64,000 nucleotides of DNA from the NCBI RefSeq assembly GCF_000143415.4, contig NW_003314310.1:31194-95193 (forward strand), written 5' to 3'. The DNA comes from Selaginella moellendorffii (lineage: Eukaryota > Streptophyta > Lycopodiopsida > Selaginellales > Selaginellaceae). Within the stretch, counting starts at the first letter, position 1. Each line of letters opens with the position of its first letter. The translations under genes were made by a program, and so were the position numbers. Positions 45,175 to 55,592 of the stretch are shown piece by piece. The notes beneath the pieces were generated by a model that saw only the letters and a program-made list of their open reading frames with translations, ran no database searches and was not told the DNA's origin.

Positions 45175-47068
45175 ACTGCAAGCCTTTGCTCCTCCTCCAG
45201 CTGAACCCTGTATGGGGTTCGATCGACAAGGGCCTTATGCAAGGGTTGGCTGTTCAGCTCAGTCTGCGCACTTTGCAGAGACCTTAAGTGTTTTGCTAGG
45301 GACGCAATCATCATGTTTGCACCCCCGCCACCCCATAGAGGTACAAAGAAGTTCCCATAGTTCTGGGCACCATGCCCATGAGCGATTATGCCAAACAGAG
45401 ACACAGGCAGCTGCATGGATGAAGAGATTGCCTTGGGGGCAGGATTGAGTCGAGGTAAGCACGTCTTTTTCTGGTCCATTTTGTCGTGGATGATGCAGAG
45501 GTAAGAGTCAGGTCTCTCCATGGAGAGAATCCTGTTATGATAATATGCAGTCCTGCAGCTTCTCTGCTCGATGTTGTGGTTGAGCCGCCTTCTAACCAAC
45601 GTCTCTCGCTCTTGAGCGCTGCAAGAATTCTTCGACAAAGCCATTTTGATAGCAGTGCACTCGTCACACTTTGAAAAGCTGGAGTACTTTCCTATACTCA
45701 CATCCCTGAACCTGTTGCTCCACAATCTACTAAATCTAGATTGGCTCAGCTTCCTGTAGCCATTACTCTGGAGTTCCCGATTCACATCTTCCAATATGGC
45801 CCCCTTGGTATACATGGAAGGGAGAACTCGTTGGGTGTCTCGTGTTCCATCTTCCAAGAGGCGGGTTTTATGTGGTTGCTGCTCGCTACATGTCTCGACA
45901 AACCTCTTCAAGATTGCCTCTCCATATACAACATGACCCCTGGTTTTGTGCGTACCGTCGTTCCCATGGACTGCCTGTTGAACCCTTTGTTCCTCGAACT
46001 CAGTTTTGATTCTGTAAAATGTGGTTCGAGGGACTCCATAAATGATTCTCCATGCCTTCATGCAGACCAAACCCCTCTGGAAGACCATGCCCCCCACCTG
46101 ATGTTCTGAAGCATCAACAGATGACCGTAATGCCTCATACACAAAATTGCGAGCTGCCTTCCAGGACAATGTCTTGTATCTTGCTCTCTCCTCTTCAATA
46201 GCATCCCAATCAGCATGTTGACAGCACCTCCTCTTGCAACAAGCAACTGTCGAGACCATTCGAACCTCCATCGCCATTTTCTGCCTTTTCGGTTCGTTGC
46301 TTAGATCCCTTTGGCTGCGCTTTAGGAAGGTGTACTTTCTTTTCCCATGAAGAGATGTTCTGTCATCAGTTGTAGTGGTGTTTGATTGTGAATCCTTCAC
46401 ATTCTCAAACACTAAGTGCCTCAATTTCCACCGCACAATGCTTCCAATAGTCAGACTGTTTTCTTCTGTGTCAACAACCTCTAAAATCGCAACTCCAATA
46501 TCATCCCAGCCCAATTCTTGATTAGCAACCGCATCTCTTGGATCGACAACTGTGGCTAAGCCCTCAGCTACCACCTCCCCCTCGGGGTTGTTTAGAAACA
46601 CCTTCGCCTGAATCCATGTAGCACGGTTCTTAAGATCCACGGAGGGAACATGCGTCGCACTTGCGCTGTCCCCAACATCTGCTTTCTTCTGAAGATTTTT
46701 CAAGGCAACAACAACATTTACCCCGACGACCATCTCTCCTCGTTCAATAGCGACCACATTCCCATCGAAGACAGTCTCTACTGATACAGCAGCATTGCCT
46801 TCCCCAAGCCTTTCACAGTGTATAACAAAGTTCCGATCCATAGACACAAGGGTCCCTTTTGCAACTCTCTTCCCACCATTCAAAATGTAAACCTTTTCCC
46901 CAACCCTGAAGGCCATTCTGAAAGTGCAGAAAAGAAGTTAAGACCATACAAAAAATGATTGGAGAATGGCCTAAATCATAACATACCAAACAACCTCAAT
47001 AGCATGAGGCCACATGCCATTATTCAAACATGCTATTGACACCCACGTGAAATTTCGCATTCACAAAA

Positions 47069-47126
47069 TTGGCATGAGCCCTCATGCCATTAGTGGTACC
47101 ACTAATGGCATGAGGCCTCACGCTAT
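47069..47126. repeat. Overlapping 58-bp palindrome centred on GGTACC
   Basis: Two 22-bp palindromes (47069-47090 and 47105-47126) face each other around TTAGT-GGTACC-ACTAA. The second one is also the left end of the 192-bp palindrome, so palindromes are nested at three scales. Confidence 0.75.
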
Positions 47127-47296
47127 CTTTGGCCCCTGCTAGCCTGTTGCTATATTCCTTTTGCCTTGCTGCAACTGTATATATTTTTGTGTGCGTGACT
47201 AGTCACCCATACAAAAATATATACAATTGCAGCAAGGCAAAAGGAATATGGCAATAGGCTAGCAGGGGCCAAAGATGGCATGAGGCCTCATGCCAT
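47105..47296. repeat. 192-bp near-perfect palindrome
   Basis: The two 96-base arms are reverse complements without any insertion or deletion and with few mismatches. The centre is GTGACTAGTCAC at 47195-47206. A 22-bp palindrome forms each outer end (47105-47126 and 47275-47296). The sequence could extrude as a cruciform. Its place between divergent genes suits an origin, a control site or a protein-binding site; which of these is inference. Confidence 0.85.
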
Positions 47297-47525
47297 CTTG
47301 ATATACACACAGCTGCAGGCAAGTAAAAACATACATGACAATACGCTAGCCATGAAATTGCAAGGGCCCAAGATGGCATGTGGCCTCATGCCATTTCTAA
47401 ATGTGGTCCTAAGCCATTCCATGGTGAACATACCAGGAAGCACAAGTGCCGAATATCAAGAGGAAGCGGTAGCCACACCAAAGACAGTGCCGCTCGCAAC
47501 ACCGCAACTACTCGTAGCGCCCGCA

Positions 47526-49181
47526 TGTGATCCCGCATCTGATTGTGATGTCCCTTTGCAGTGTCGATGAAAAGGTCAATGCACACCAAACTGTAAAATC
47601 TTGGAGCAAAATAACGGTCGGATCTATGGCAAATGCCTTTAAAACATTGTAAGGCTCGTGTGGTCTCATGTGGTGTCCGATCGAGATGTTTCTTTGCAGG
47701 GTCATCAAGAAAGACATTGTATACCATTCTGTAAAATCTAGTTGCGATCTAACGGTTCGATCTCCAAAAAACTCAAAACAATCTCGCGCGTGTCAGAATA
47801 TCCTAGGAATATACTCCTATGTGCCCCTAAAAATGGCATGCAGCCCCACGCCATTCAAGAGATAATGCCAGATGACGCCGAGAATTTTTTGGTGCATTTT
47901 TTGGGTTCAAAATTGCATGAGCCCACACGCTATAAAGTTTATCTTTGCCAAATAGAGAAAAGTTTATCTGTGTCATGTGAGGTAGTTACAATCCTTTGTG
48001 CTCGGCATCTGCCTCTTGCAGCATTTGCACTGAAAGGGAATTTTTCTCCATTCAGCATTTGGCCCTGAAAATGGCATGCGCCCACACGTCATTCAAGGAA
48101 TAACGCCACAGGACGCCTGGATTTTTGGGTTTAAAATGTTTAGGGTTTTTTGGGTTTTTTCAAAATATTTTGGGTCCAACGTTTTTTGGGTTTCTTTGGT
48201 TCAAAATTGCATGAGCCCACACGCTATAATATTGATTTGAGAGAAAAATAGAAACAAATAGAATTTCTTTATTTAGCTGAACATCTGCCATTTTTGAAAA
48301 TACAAGATGCTTTGGAATATCCAATCATGCATGGTATAAATATAGCGAGGGTATTAAATGATATCCCAATCATGATCTTTCTTTTGGATTTCGCGTGCAT
48401 GCAGTCCGAGGAATGATGACGTTGTGGATTTCTTTTGGATTTTGCATGCTTGCATACGCGCGGCAATCCAGAAATTAATGGTGGCGCCCAAGTCCGAGGA
48501 ATGATGACGTGGCGGGATTACCAACCGTTGTGATATTTTGCGCGTGTGAGGTTAGGTTTTGCATTTTGCTTCGTACTCGCGCTCGCACACTCGCGCTCGC
48601 GCTCGCATCACACTTGCGCTCCCGCTTGCATCGCACTCCCACTCGCGATCACGCTCACTTCTCTACAGGTTTCTCGTGTGCATCGGCATCCACTCGCGCT
48701 CGCATCGCGCTCGTGTGCATCGGCGTCCACTTCAAGACACACCCAGTTTGTAACTTCGCCGCCAACTCCGCCGCCCACTCCGCCACCCACACGCAGCCCA
48801 CTTGGCGTCCTGGGAGATTTCAGCGCCACTCTCCAACTGTAAGTGGCAGAGTAGCCTTGCTGCTACGATCCGCTGCACACACAGTGCACATTCACCAGCA
48901 AGTCCGGCCTCGATTGTCACGGCCTCCATTCGGATTCAAATGGTAAGTCTTTTAGGCCAAGTAGAAAATGGCATGAGGCCACATGCCATTCAGTAGCAAC
49001 ATTGGCATGCACCGATTGGGCTCTCGAGTGCAGTCTGGTTACAGATGGCGTGTAGCCTCACGCCATCTTAGGATGCAGCCTCAAGACATCTGATGCAGTG
49101 GTGAATGGCGTGTGGCTTCACATTATTTCCAGCTGCTAGCTTTTCATCTGTCAGCTCTAATTGTTGTGCATTTCTGAACAG
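47526..49181 (+). other. Leader of the cargo gene, copy B
   Basis: It is equivalent to 775-2433 of copy A, with the same palindromes (47833-47854, 48071-48092, 48968-48989, 49045-49066, 49105-49126), direct repeats and GC-rich simple repeat. The simple repeat is shorter here. No protein is called. Confidence 0.65.
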
Positions 49182-50356
49182 GCGAGGAATTGCGTTCTTC
49201 TTCCAGCCACTGTCAATGTGGATGCAGAGAAGGGGGAGGAGCTCACCAGTTGGACTTTCGGGATGGAAGGCGAGGATTTGATGCTGTACAACACAGATGG
49301 TGGGAGAAAAGAATGCATGGGGATCCTCATCTAAGTGACAGACACTCCATGCAGTTCCATGCAAGAATATGGACTGGCACTTGTGGTAGAGACAGTGTCC
49401 GCCTTCAAGATCCACCTTGCACATCCTAGCGGCTTCCCGGAGGGGGGCAGCGGCTATGAGGAATTCCTAGAGGGAGCTAGGGAGAGGTTGTCCAGGAGGC
49501 CCACAATTTCAAAGATGCTGCGGGTCTATGAAGATCACATGGAATCCACAGACCTCACCTACGGCGATGTTCAAAAACTATAGCCGTTGAGCCATTGAGA
49601 GTGCCTCCAGTTCGCGAAGCGAAGGGGAAGGGGGTCGATCTGGAAACTACCCCGAAGTAGAAAAGGGTGGTCAAGCTCAAGCCGACGTCCGACTCTGCTG
49701 CTCCAAAAAAGAAGCTACTCGGTGATGCCATTGCCTCGGGTTCGAACACTACACCCACCAAAAAGAAGAGCCGCAAAGAGCAGAAAGAGCAAGAAGAGGC
49801 AGCAAAAATCGTCGCAGATAATAGTACTTGTTACTATTCCAACAAAGTATATACAATCAACGTGAGCCATATCGACATCCAAAGTAAATACAACCACAGG
49901 CTAGTATCTGATGAGTGGGTGGAGAAACTGAAGCAGAAGATGCTGGCAAGTCCAGTAACACCCGACATCGCAGACGTGATCCCCTACTACCAAACAATGA
50001 AGGGCAAGACGAGGTTTCCAAACTGTATCAATAGGAAGGTGTTGGACGATCAGAACATCCGGTTCTATGCCGTCTCCGGGCAGCATTCTAGCTTGGCGAT
50101 GCAAGAGATAGTTCTGGATATTATGGTGGGCGAGGAGGTGAAGAAAGTCTTCAAGACAAGAGTTGTCCGCCTGATAAAAGGCAACTCGCCCCTCCGATCT
50201 ATCATATCCATCTCCCACGCGCAGAATGTCAAGCAAGAAACGTGCTACAAATCGGGTCTGCACGAGACATTGGCACGAACATGGAAGCTCTGGGTTCAAC
50301 TGAAGAAGCCACAAAAACCAGGACAAGGACGTGCACTAGCAACTAGCGCCTGGCAG

Positions 50357-50410
50357 GTAAGCCTCGTTGCATGTGGCATAGCATGTGGCCTCACGCCATT
50401 TCCATTGCAG
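50357..50410 (+). other. 54-nt intron with palindrome (cargo gene, copy B)
   Basis: GTAAGC follows CTGGCAG; the acceptor TTGCAG ends at 50410. It is equivalent to 3613-3666, and the palindrome is at 50378-50399. The intron can be read through without a stop. Confidence 0.7.
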
Positions 50411-51849
50411 GAATTCTCGAGTCTTCTCTCGAAAACACTGGGGGTCAATGACACACTCAGCATTCATAACATTCTACTCGCGACAAAAGTTGTTTTTGAC
50501 AAATGGGTAGATGTGCTGAGGAGGTACCATGACGGGGAGTTGCTAAACTCAATGGGTGTGGAGGACGGCTGGAAGCCCAATGATTTGAAGCTCAACGCCT
50601 TGTGTTTCTCGCGGTCTCTAGACGACGACGACCTTCTGACAGTGGCTAATGCTCTTCTACGTGGTGAGGTAGTCTTCAACAAGACCAAAATGACTCCCGG
50701 CCATATTGTGACATACAAGGACTTGTGCACGACTCTGAGAGCTCGTGCGCTATTGAAGGATTGGATCTTCGAGCAAGTGGCCGTGGAGAGGGTGAGCATC
50801 GACACCACGCAAGAGATGATGGAAGAGCTGGACTTGTCAAATGAAGACATCGACGAGTACGTGAAGGGGGACCCCAAGTTCATCGATCTGCTGCGGGATG
50901 CCACGAAAAGTAAAGCTGAGAAGTTGGATCAGTATCCAAATTTCATTAAGAGGGATGTCGACCGCCGGCTTCAAAAACAGCTCAACCCCGCAGCAGAGGC
51001 CTATCGAGAACCTTACCAGGTATACGTGAATTCGGATGAGGATCAAAGGTGGAGGAGCATCATTTCCCGCGGAGATGAGCAGGTCAAGAACATCTTTTGT
51101 GTGATGGACTTCACAAACGAAGAGATCACTCATGCAGATGAAGTCAGCTCCATCATTGACTTAATGGTGGGACTTGCGGAGGTGGAATCTTCAGTCCACT
51201 ATATGATCTACGACTCCGAATCCTATCACAAGTTCTGGAAGGCCTTGAACGAGGTGAAGGCTCGGTTGAAAGGCAAGGAGATGCGGGAGATCCATGGGAT
51301 AATGGCTAAGAAGAAGATACCGACGAATGTCCGCATCTTCACACTCGCCCTTGTTATTGGTCCTGCAGCAGAGTGGGACTGGAGTGACTTCCCAGCTTTG
51401 TTCGACAAGGCCGATCGAATTGATCTGAGGGAGGTCAATTTACCCGTCCCTGAGGAACTGAAGACGGCTATGGAGCTTTCGAATCCAAAGAAAGCTCCAA
51501 GTGCAGCATGGGAAATGCTCAGCTGGGTCTTCAATGCAATAGCGGGTGACACCAAGGGCAAATGCGTTGTCGAGTACAACTCTGGCGGACTATTCTTTCG
51601 AGCCGCACTACTCAAGGGTGTCCCGTGTGTTGCGGTGACAAACTCCATTGAAGAGGTGACTTCAATGGAGCATATAATTACAGTTGCCAAAGAAAAACAG
51701 TATCTTCTCTGCGAACCTGGTGAGTACGCACTTTAAGTTTAAATGTTATCTCACAAGCTCTGTATGCAGGAGCGTGGCCACCCCCAGATGCTGAAACGGC
51801 GTTAACAGCTACTGATGTTAGGCCGAGCTCACAACCTACACAAGGTAAG

Positions 51850-52203
51850 GTCACGTGAGGCCTCACGCCATTTTGATTATAGATCGTTGTGAATATTCAG
51901 ACACGAGGACTGAAAAGCGCACTGGTGGCGCGTCGAAGAAGGAAAAACAGACAAGCAATAGGAAAAAAGGAGGTACAAATTATATTTGCAATGGCGTGTG
52001 GTCTCATGCCATTCCTTGCAGGAGACACTTCTTCAAAGGCAAAACAGGCAAGCACCAGTCAAGCTCAAACTGACAGTGGTCATAAAAAGCGAAAGCACGT
52101 TGGACAGTCGTCGGGATCAGAGGCATTTGATTCGAAAAGGAAGAAGGGCAACGAAAAGATGATAGGTAATGCCTCGCGGTTATGGCGTGTGTGCTCATGC
52201 CAT
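51850..52203. repeat. Three intronic palindromes of the cargo gene, copy B
   Basis: They lie at 51850-51871, 51991-52012 and 52182-52203, each inside a short intron equivalent to those at 5101, 5229 and 5422 of copy A. Confidence 0.7.
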
Positions 52204-54660
52204 TCATTGCAAATCAAGGGCTGAGTGAAAGGAGCCAGTCACCACCTCCTGACTCAGATTCCTATGGCAGACTCCCCTTCCCCAATCTCAATGGAGAGGT
52301 ACAATGGATGAGGGATGCTTTTCAAGTCAGGGCCACGTTTTTCTCATCTCGTCGTCTTCGAAGGGTGCAAGAACGTGCAGAAACCATGTTAAGACAGTCG
52401 GGTGAGGATACGGTCCTAGGTCAAGCACTAAAACAGGCTATGGATGTCTTGGCCAAAGAGTCATGCTTAAACCTGGTGTCCACGAGAGGACAACTCACTA
52501 AAGGAACTAAGGCAGCCTTTTTGTGCTTACTCTCGGTGAAGAGTGACAAAAAGACAAGAACGGAAGAAGTACCTTTAGTGATCCAGTAGGTGCTGGACCA
52601 ATTCCAGGATACCATGCCAGAGGAGCTACCGGCGGGGTTGCCCCCCGCACGACCGATAGAACATAAGATTGAGCTAGTCGAGGGTGCTGAGGCGGTGGTT
52701 CGTCCACCCTATCGATTGAACGAAAAAGAACTCAAGGAGCTCAAGAGCCAACTAGAGGAGTTGGTGGACAAAGGGTATGTTAGGTTGAGCAAGTCGCCGT
52801 ATGGGGCGCCGGTGCTATTTGTGAAAAAGAAAGATGGATCTATGCGCATGTGCATAGACTACCGGTTGCTCAACAAGTATACCAAGAAGAACAAGTACCC
52901 TTTGCCAAGGCTCGAGGACCTGTTCGATAGGTTGGGAAAGGCAAAATACTTCTCGAGGATTGACCTAAGGTCAGGATACTACCAGATCAGGGTAGCTGAG
53001 GAAGATGTCGAGAAGACAACCTGTCGAACGAGGTATGGGAGCTTTGAGTTTTTGGTGATGCCCTTTGGGCTGTGCAATGCGCCGGCAACGTTTTCGGCGT
53101 TGATGAACCACATCTTTGTACCCTATCTGGATCGCTTCGTGGTCGTCTATATTGACGACATCCTGATCTATAGCGAGACGCTAGAGGAGCATGCCGAACA
53201 CTTGGCGAAGGTGTTTGAGAAACTAAGGGAACACAAACTGTATGCTAAAGAGAGCAAATGTGACTTTGCTCAACAAGAGGTAAAGTTTCTCGGGCATGTG
53301 GTGGGCCAGGACGGGCTCAAGGTGGACCTGGAGAAGGTCCAAGCGATCCAGGAATGGGAACGACCATCGAATGTACATGAGTTGAGGGCGTTCCTGGGGC
53401 TATGCAACTACTATCGAAAGTTTATCAGACACTATTCGAGAGTAGCCCTGCCCTTAACGGACCAAACAGGAAAAGGGAAGATGGTATGGACAGCGAAATG
53501 CGAGGCGGCATTCGTCCACCTCAAAGGGAAGTTGAGGAAGGCTCCGGTGTTGGCATTACCAGACTTTGGTAAGGACTTTGAGGTAGACACGGATGCTTCG
53601 GACTTTGCGTTGGGCGCAGTTTTGAAGCAAGACAACCATCCAGTAGCGTTCTTCTCGAAGAAGCTGGACAAGGCTCAACGGAAGTGGCCTGCCCATGAGA
53701 AGGAATTGTTTGCGGTGGTCAAGGCGCTCAAGGAGTGGCGACACTACCTTGGGAGACACTTCAAGGTTTACATGGACAATGTGGCAACGAAACACTTCTT
53801 GTCACAGCCCGACCTAAGGGGAAAACAAGGTCGGTGGGCCAATGCTTTGGCCGAGTTTGATTGCGAGATCCTGTACAAGCCTGGGAAGAGCAACATCGTG
53901 GCAGATGCGCTCAGTCGAAAAGCGAGCTTGAAGTTGGCGATATCTAGCGCGACAGCAACCTTTTGGGACGATGTGCGGACCGCATACGAGAGTGATGGTC
54001 TAGCACAAGAAGTGTTGCTGAGGAATCTGGAGGCGCGGGAAGCTCACCAGAGAGGTGAGCTGCCAACGGAAGAGAAAACGGGCTATGCAGAACGCAACGG
54101 ACTCATATATTACAAGCAAACGAGGGTGTATGTTCCAGAAGGGGAACTAAGGAAGGTAGCCTTGGAAGAGTGTCATGACGGACCTCTTGCGGGACACGGC
54201 GGAGTGCCCAAGATGATGGGCTTACTCAAAAGGAAGTATTACTGGCCAGATATGGCTAAGGACGTCCAAGACTATGTAAAGACATGTCCAACATGTCAGC
54301 AGGTCAAAGCCGTGACGAAGGCTAGTGGGGGCTTGTTGCAAAGCATCCCCATTCCAGATCGTCCGTGGAAATGTCTCACGATGGACTTCATCACGGGACT
54401 ACCCCCAAGCGAGGGGTTCGATGCGATATTCGTGGTGGTGGACCGATTTTCAAAGATGGCGCATTTCATACCCACCACAACGGATGTGGATGCGGAAGGT
54501 GTGGCGAAGCTGTTCTTCGAACAAGTGGTTCGAGTGCGGGGAAGGCCGGAAGAGATTATCTCAGATCGAGATAAGATCTTCACCAGTAGGTTCTAGAGGA
54601 CACTCCTAGAACAGTATCGCACCAAGTTGAAATTCAGCACGGCCTATCACCCACAGACAG

Positions 54661-54707
54661 GTAATGGGTATTGAGTCAAGATTGATGGCACTAACACTTC
54701 TTGACAG
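54661..54707 (+). other. 47-nt intron within the chromovirus integrase region
   Basis: GTAATG at 54661 and CTTGACAG ending at 54707 interrupt the conserved HPQTDGQT motif between Thr and Asp. Removing it restores the motif exactly; left in, it brings stops into the frame. Confidence 0.7.
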
Positions 54708-55125
54708 ACGGACAAACGAAAAGGGTGAATAGGCAGCTGGAGGATTATTTGCGATGCTATGTCTCGGGAGACCAGACTGACTGGGTAAGTCATTTGGGAC
54801 TTGCAGAAATGTGTTATAACAACTCACCACATTCGAGCATCGGGGTGAGTCCATGGGAAGTCATCAATGGGCGAGCTATTGAAGGTCCTGTGGAACTCGG
54901 CGTGGCCGAGTATCATGGAGAGTTACCCGCAGTGGAGGCATTCACAGCGGAAAGACTCAACATTTGGAATCTAGTGAGGGATTCCTTGGAACGGGCTCAA
55001 CAAAGGCAAACTAAGTACGCGAACCAAAAGTGTCGAGATGTGGAGTTCCAAGCTGGGGAGAAGGTGTGGCTGAACACCAAGAACCTCAGGCTACCAAGTG
55101 GGATCAGCCGGAAGTTGACCCAAAG

Positions 55126-55177
55126 GTAAAAATGCATGTATTCCTGTAAACGAATTGATCTTGAGTTCCTTAAGCAG
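55126..55177 (+). other. 52-nt intron before the GPY region of the chromovirus
   Basis: GTAAAA at 55126 and TTAAGCAG ending at 55177 separate LTQR from FAGPYEIE. Removal joins the two in frame, as in related integrases where the segment is continuous. Confidence 0.65.
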
Positions 55178-55592
55178 GTTCGCGGGGCCTTACGAGATTG
55201 AGGCTCGAATCGGTAAAGTGGCTTACCGTCTCCGACTTCCTCGAGAGATGGGGAAGATGCATCCCGTGTTCCACGTGAACTTACTCAAGCCGTATTTTGA
55301 GGATCCGCTTTGCAAGGACCAAGTAAGACCTTTACCTGAGGTTATCCAAGGGGAGGAGGAATACGAAGTCGAGGCCATCCTCAATGCGCGCAAGAGCAAG
55401 CGACAAGGACGCGAGGTGAGAGAATTCCATGTGAAGTGGAAAGGATTTCCACACTGCGAAGCAACATGGGAACCGGAGGAGAACCTAGCGAACGCGCGAG
55501 ATCTAGTGGAGTAATTTCTGCATGGCAGAACTCTATGTACTTATGCAAAGTTCAATTAAAAGTATCAATTTGAGAAGTTGAGCAATGGCATA

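Larger units (their letters stand above)
43775..46916 (-). pseudogene. Transposase-like protein with DDE-type core (DUF7869-like), one in-frame TAG
   Basis: The frame from ATG 46916 runs 913 codons to a TAG at 44175-44177, then stays open in the same frame for 104 more codons. A 52-nt intron (43810-43861) leads to a short acidic tail ending at 43775. Residues 226-234 form a cysteine cluster (CCKRRCCQH). Residues 284-302 look like a helix-turn-helix, and FSKCDEC (414-420) adds a CxxC. The likely catalytic set is IIHDKMDQ (D478), LLQTDNAGSENKN (D645) and VGHTHEDVD (E684/D685), as in the DUF7869 family of algae and animals. Residues 560-630, which carry two palindromes, look inserted and might include an intron. 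The single TAG is probably a recent CAG to TAG change, so the gene may have been active recently. Confidence 0.6.
46917..47525. promoter_or_regulatory. Divergent intergenic region of the giant element, palindrome-rich
   Basis: This 0.6-kb region separates the minus-strand transposase-like gene from the plus-strand cargo gene leader. It holds five 22-bp palindromes (46999-47020, 47069-47090, 47105-47126, 47275-47296, 47373-47394) and a 192-bp palindrome. A CTGCACTTTCAG acceptor-like site just before ATG 46916 suggests a leader intron for the transposase. It probably contains both promoters; no core promoter motif was identified. Confidence 0.55.
52452..55514 (+). pseudogene. Chromovirus pol: RT, RNase H, integrase and chromodomain (inactivated)
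   Basis: Reverse transcriptase begins after a TAG at 52587-52589, with [12 protein letters not shown]. It shows [25 protein letters not shown] and [11 protein letters not shown]. RNase H has [16 protein letters not shown] and [10 protein letters not shown]. Integrase has an HHCC zinc segment (CPTCQQVK at its end), MDFITGLP and [17 protein letters not shown] at 54594-54596 stands where such integrases have Trp. Beyond a short intron the catalytic Glu of the DGQTERVN motif is Lys (DGQTKRVN). The GPY-type region ([16 protein letters not shown]) and a chromodomain (VREFHVKWKGFPHCEATWEPE) close the protein at 55514. The stops and the lost Glu make it inactive. At the left junction the host frame runs in phase into pol. 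Confidence 0.85.

Noticed and set aside
42877-47394. A CRISPR-like array
   Set aside because: Repeats are irregularly spaced, palindromic and scattered in genes and introns of eukaryotic DNA.
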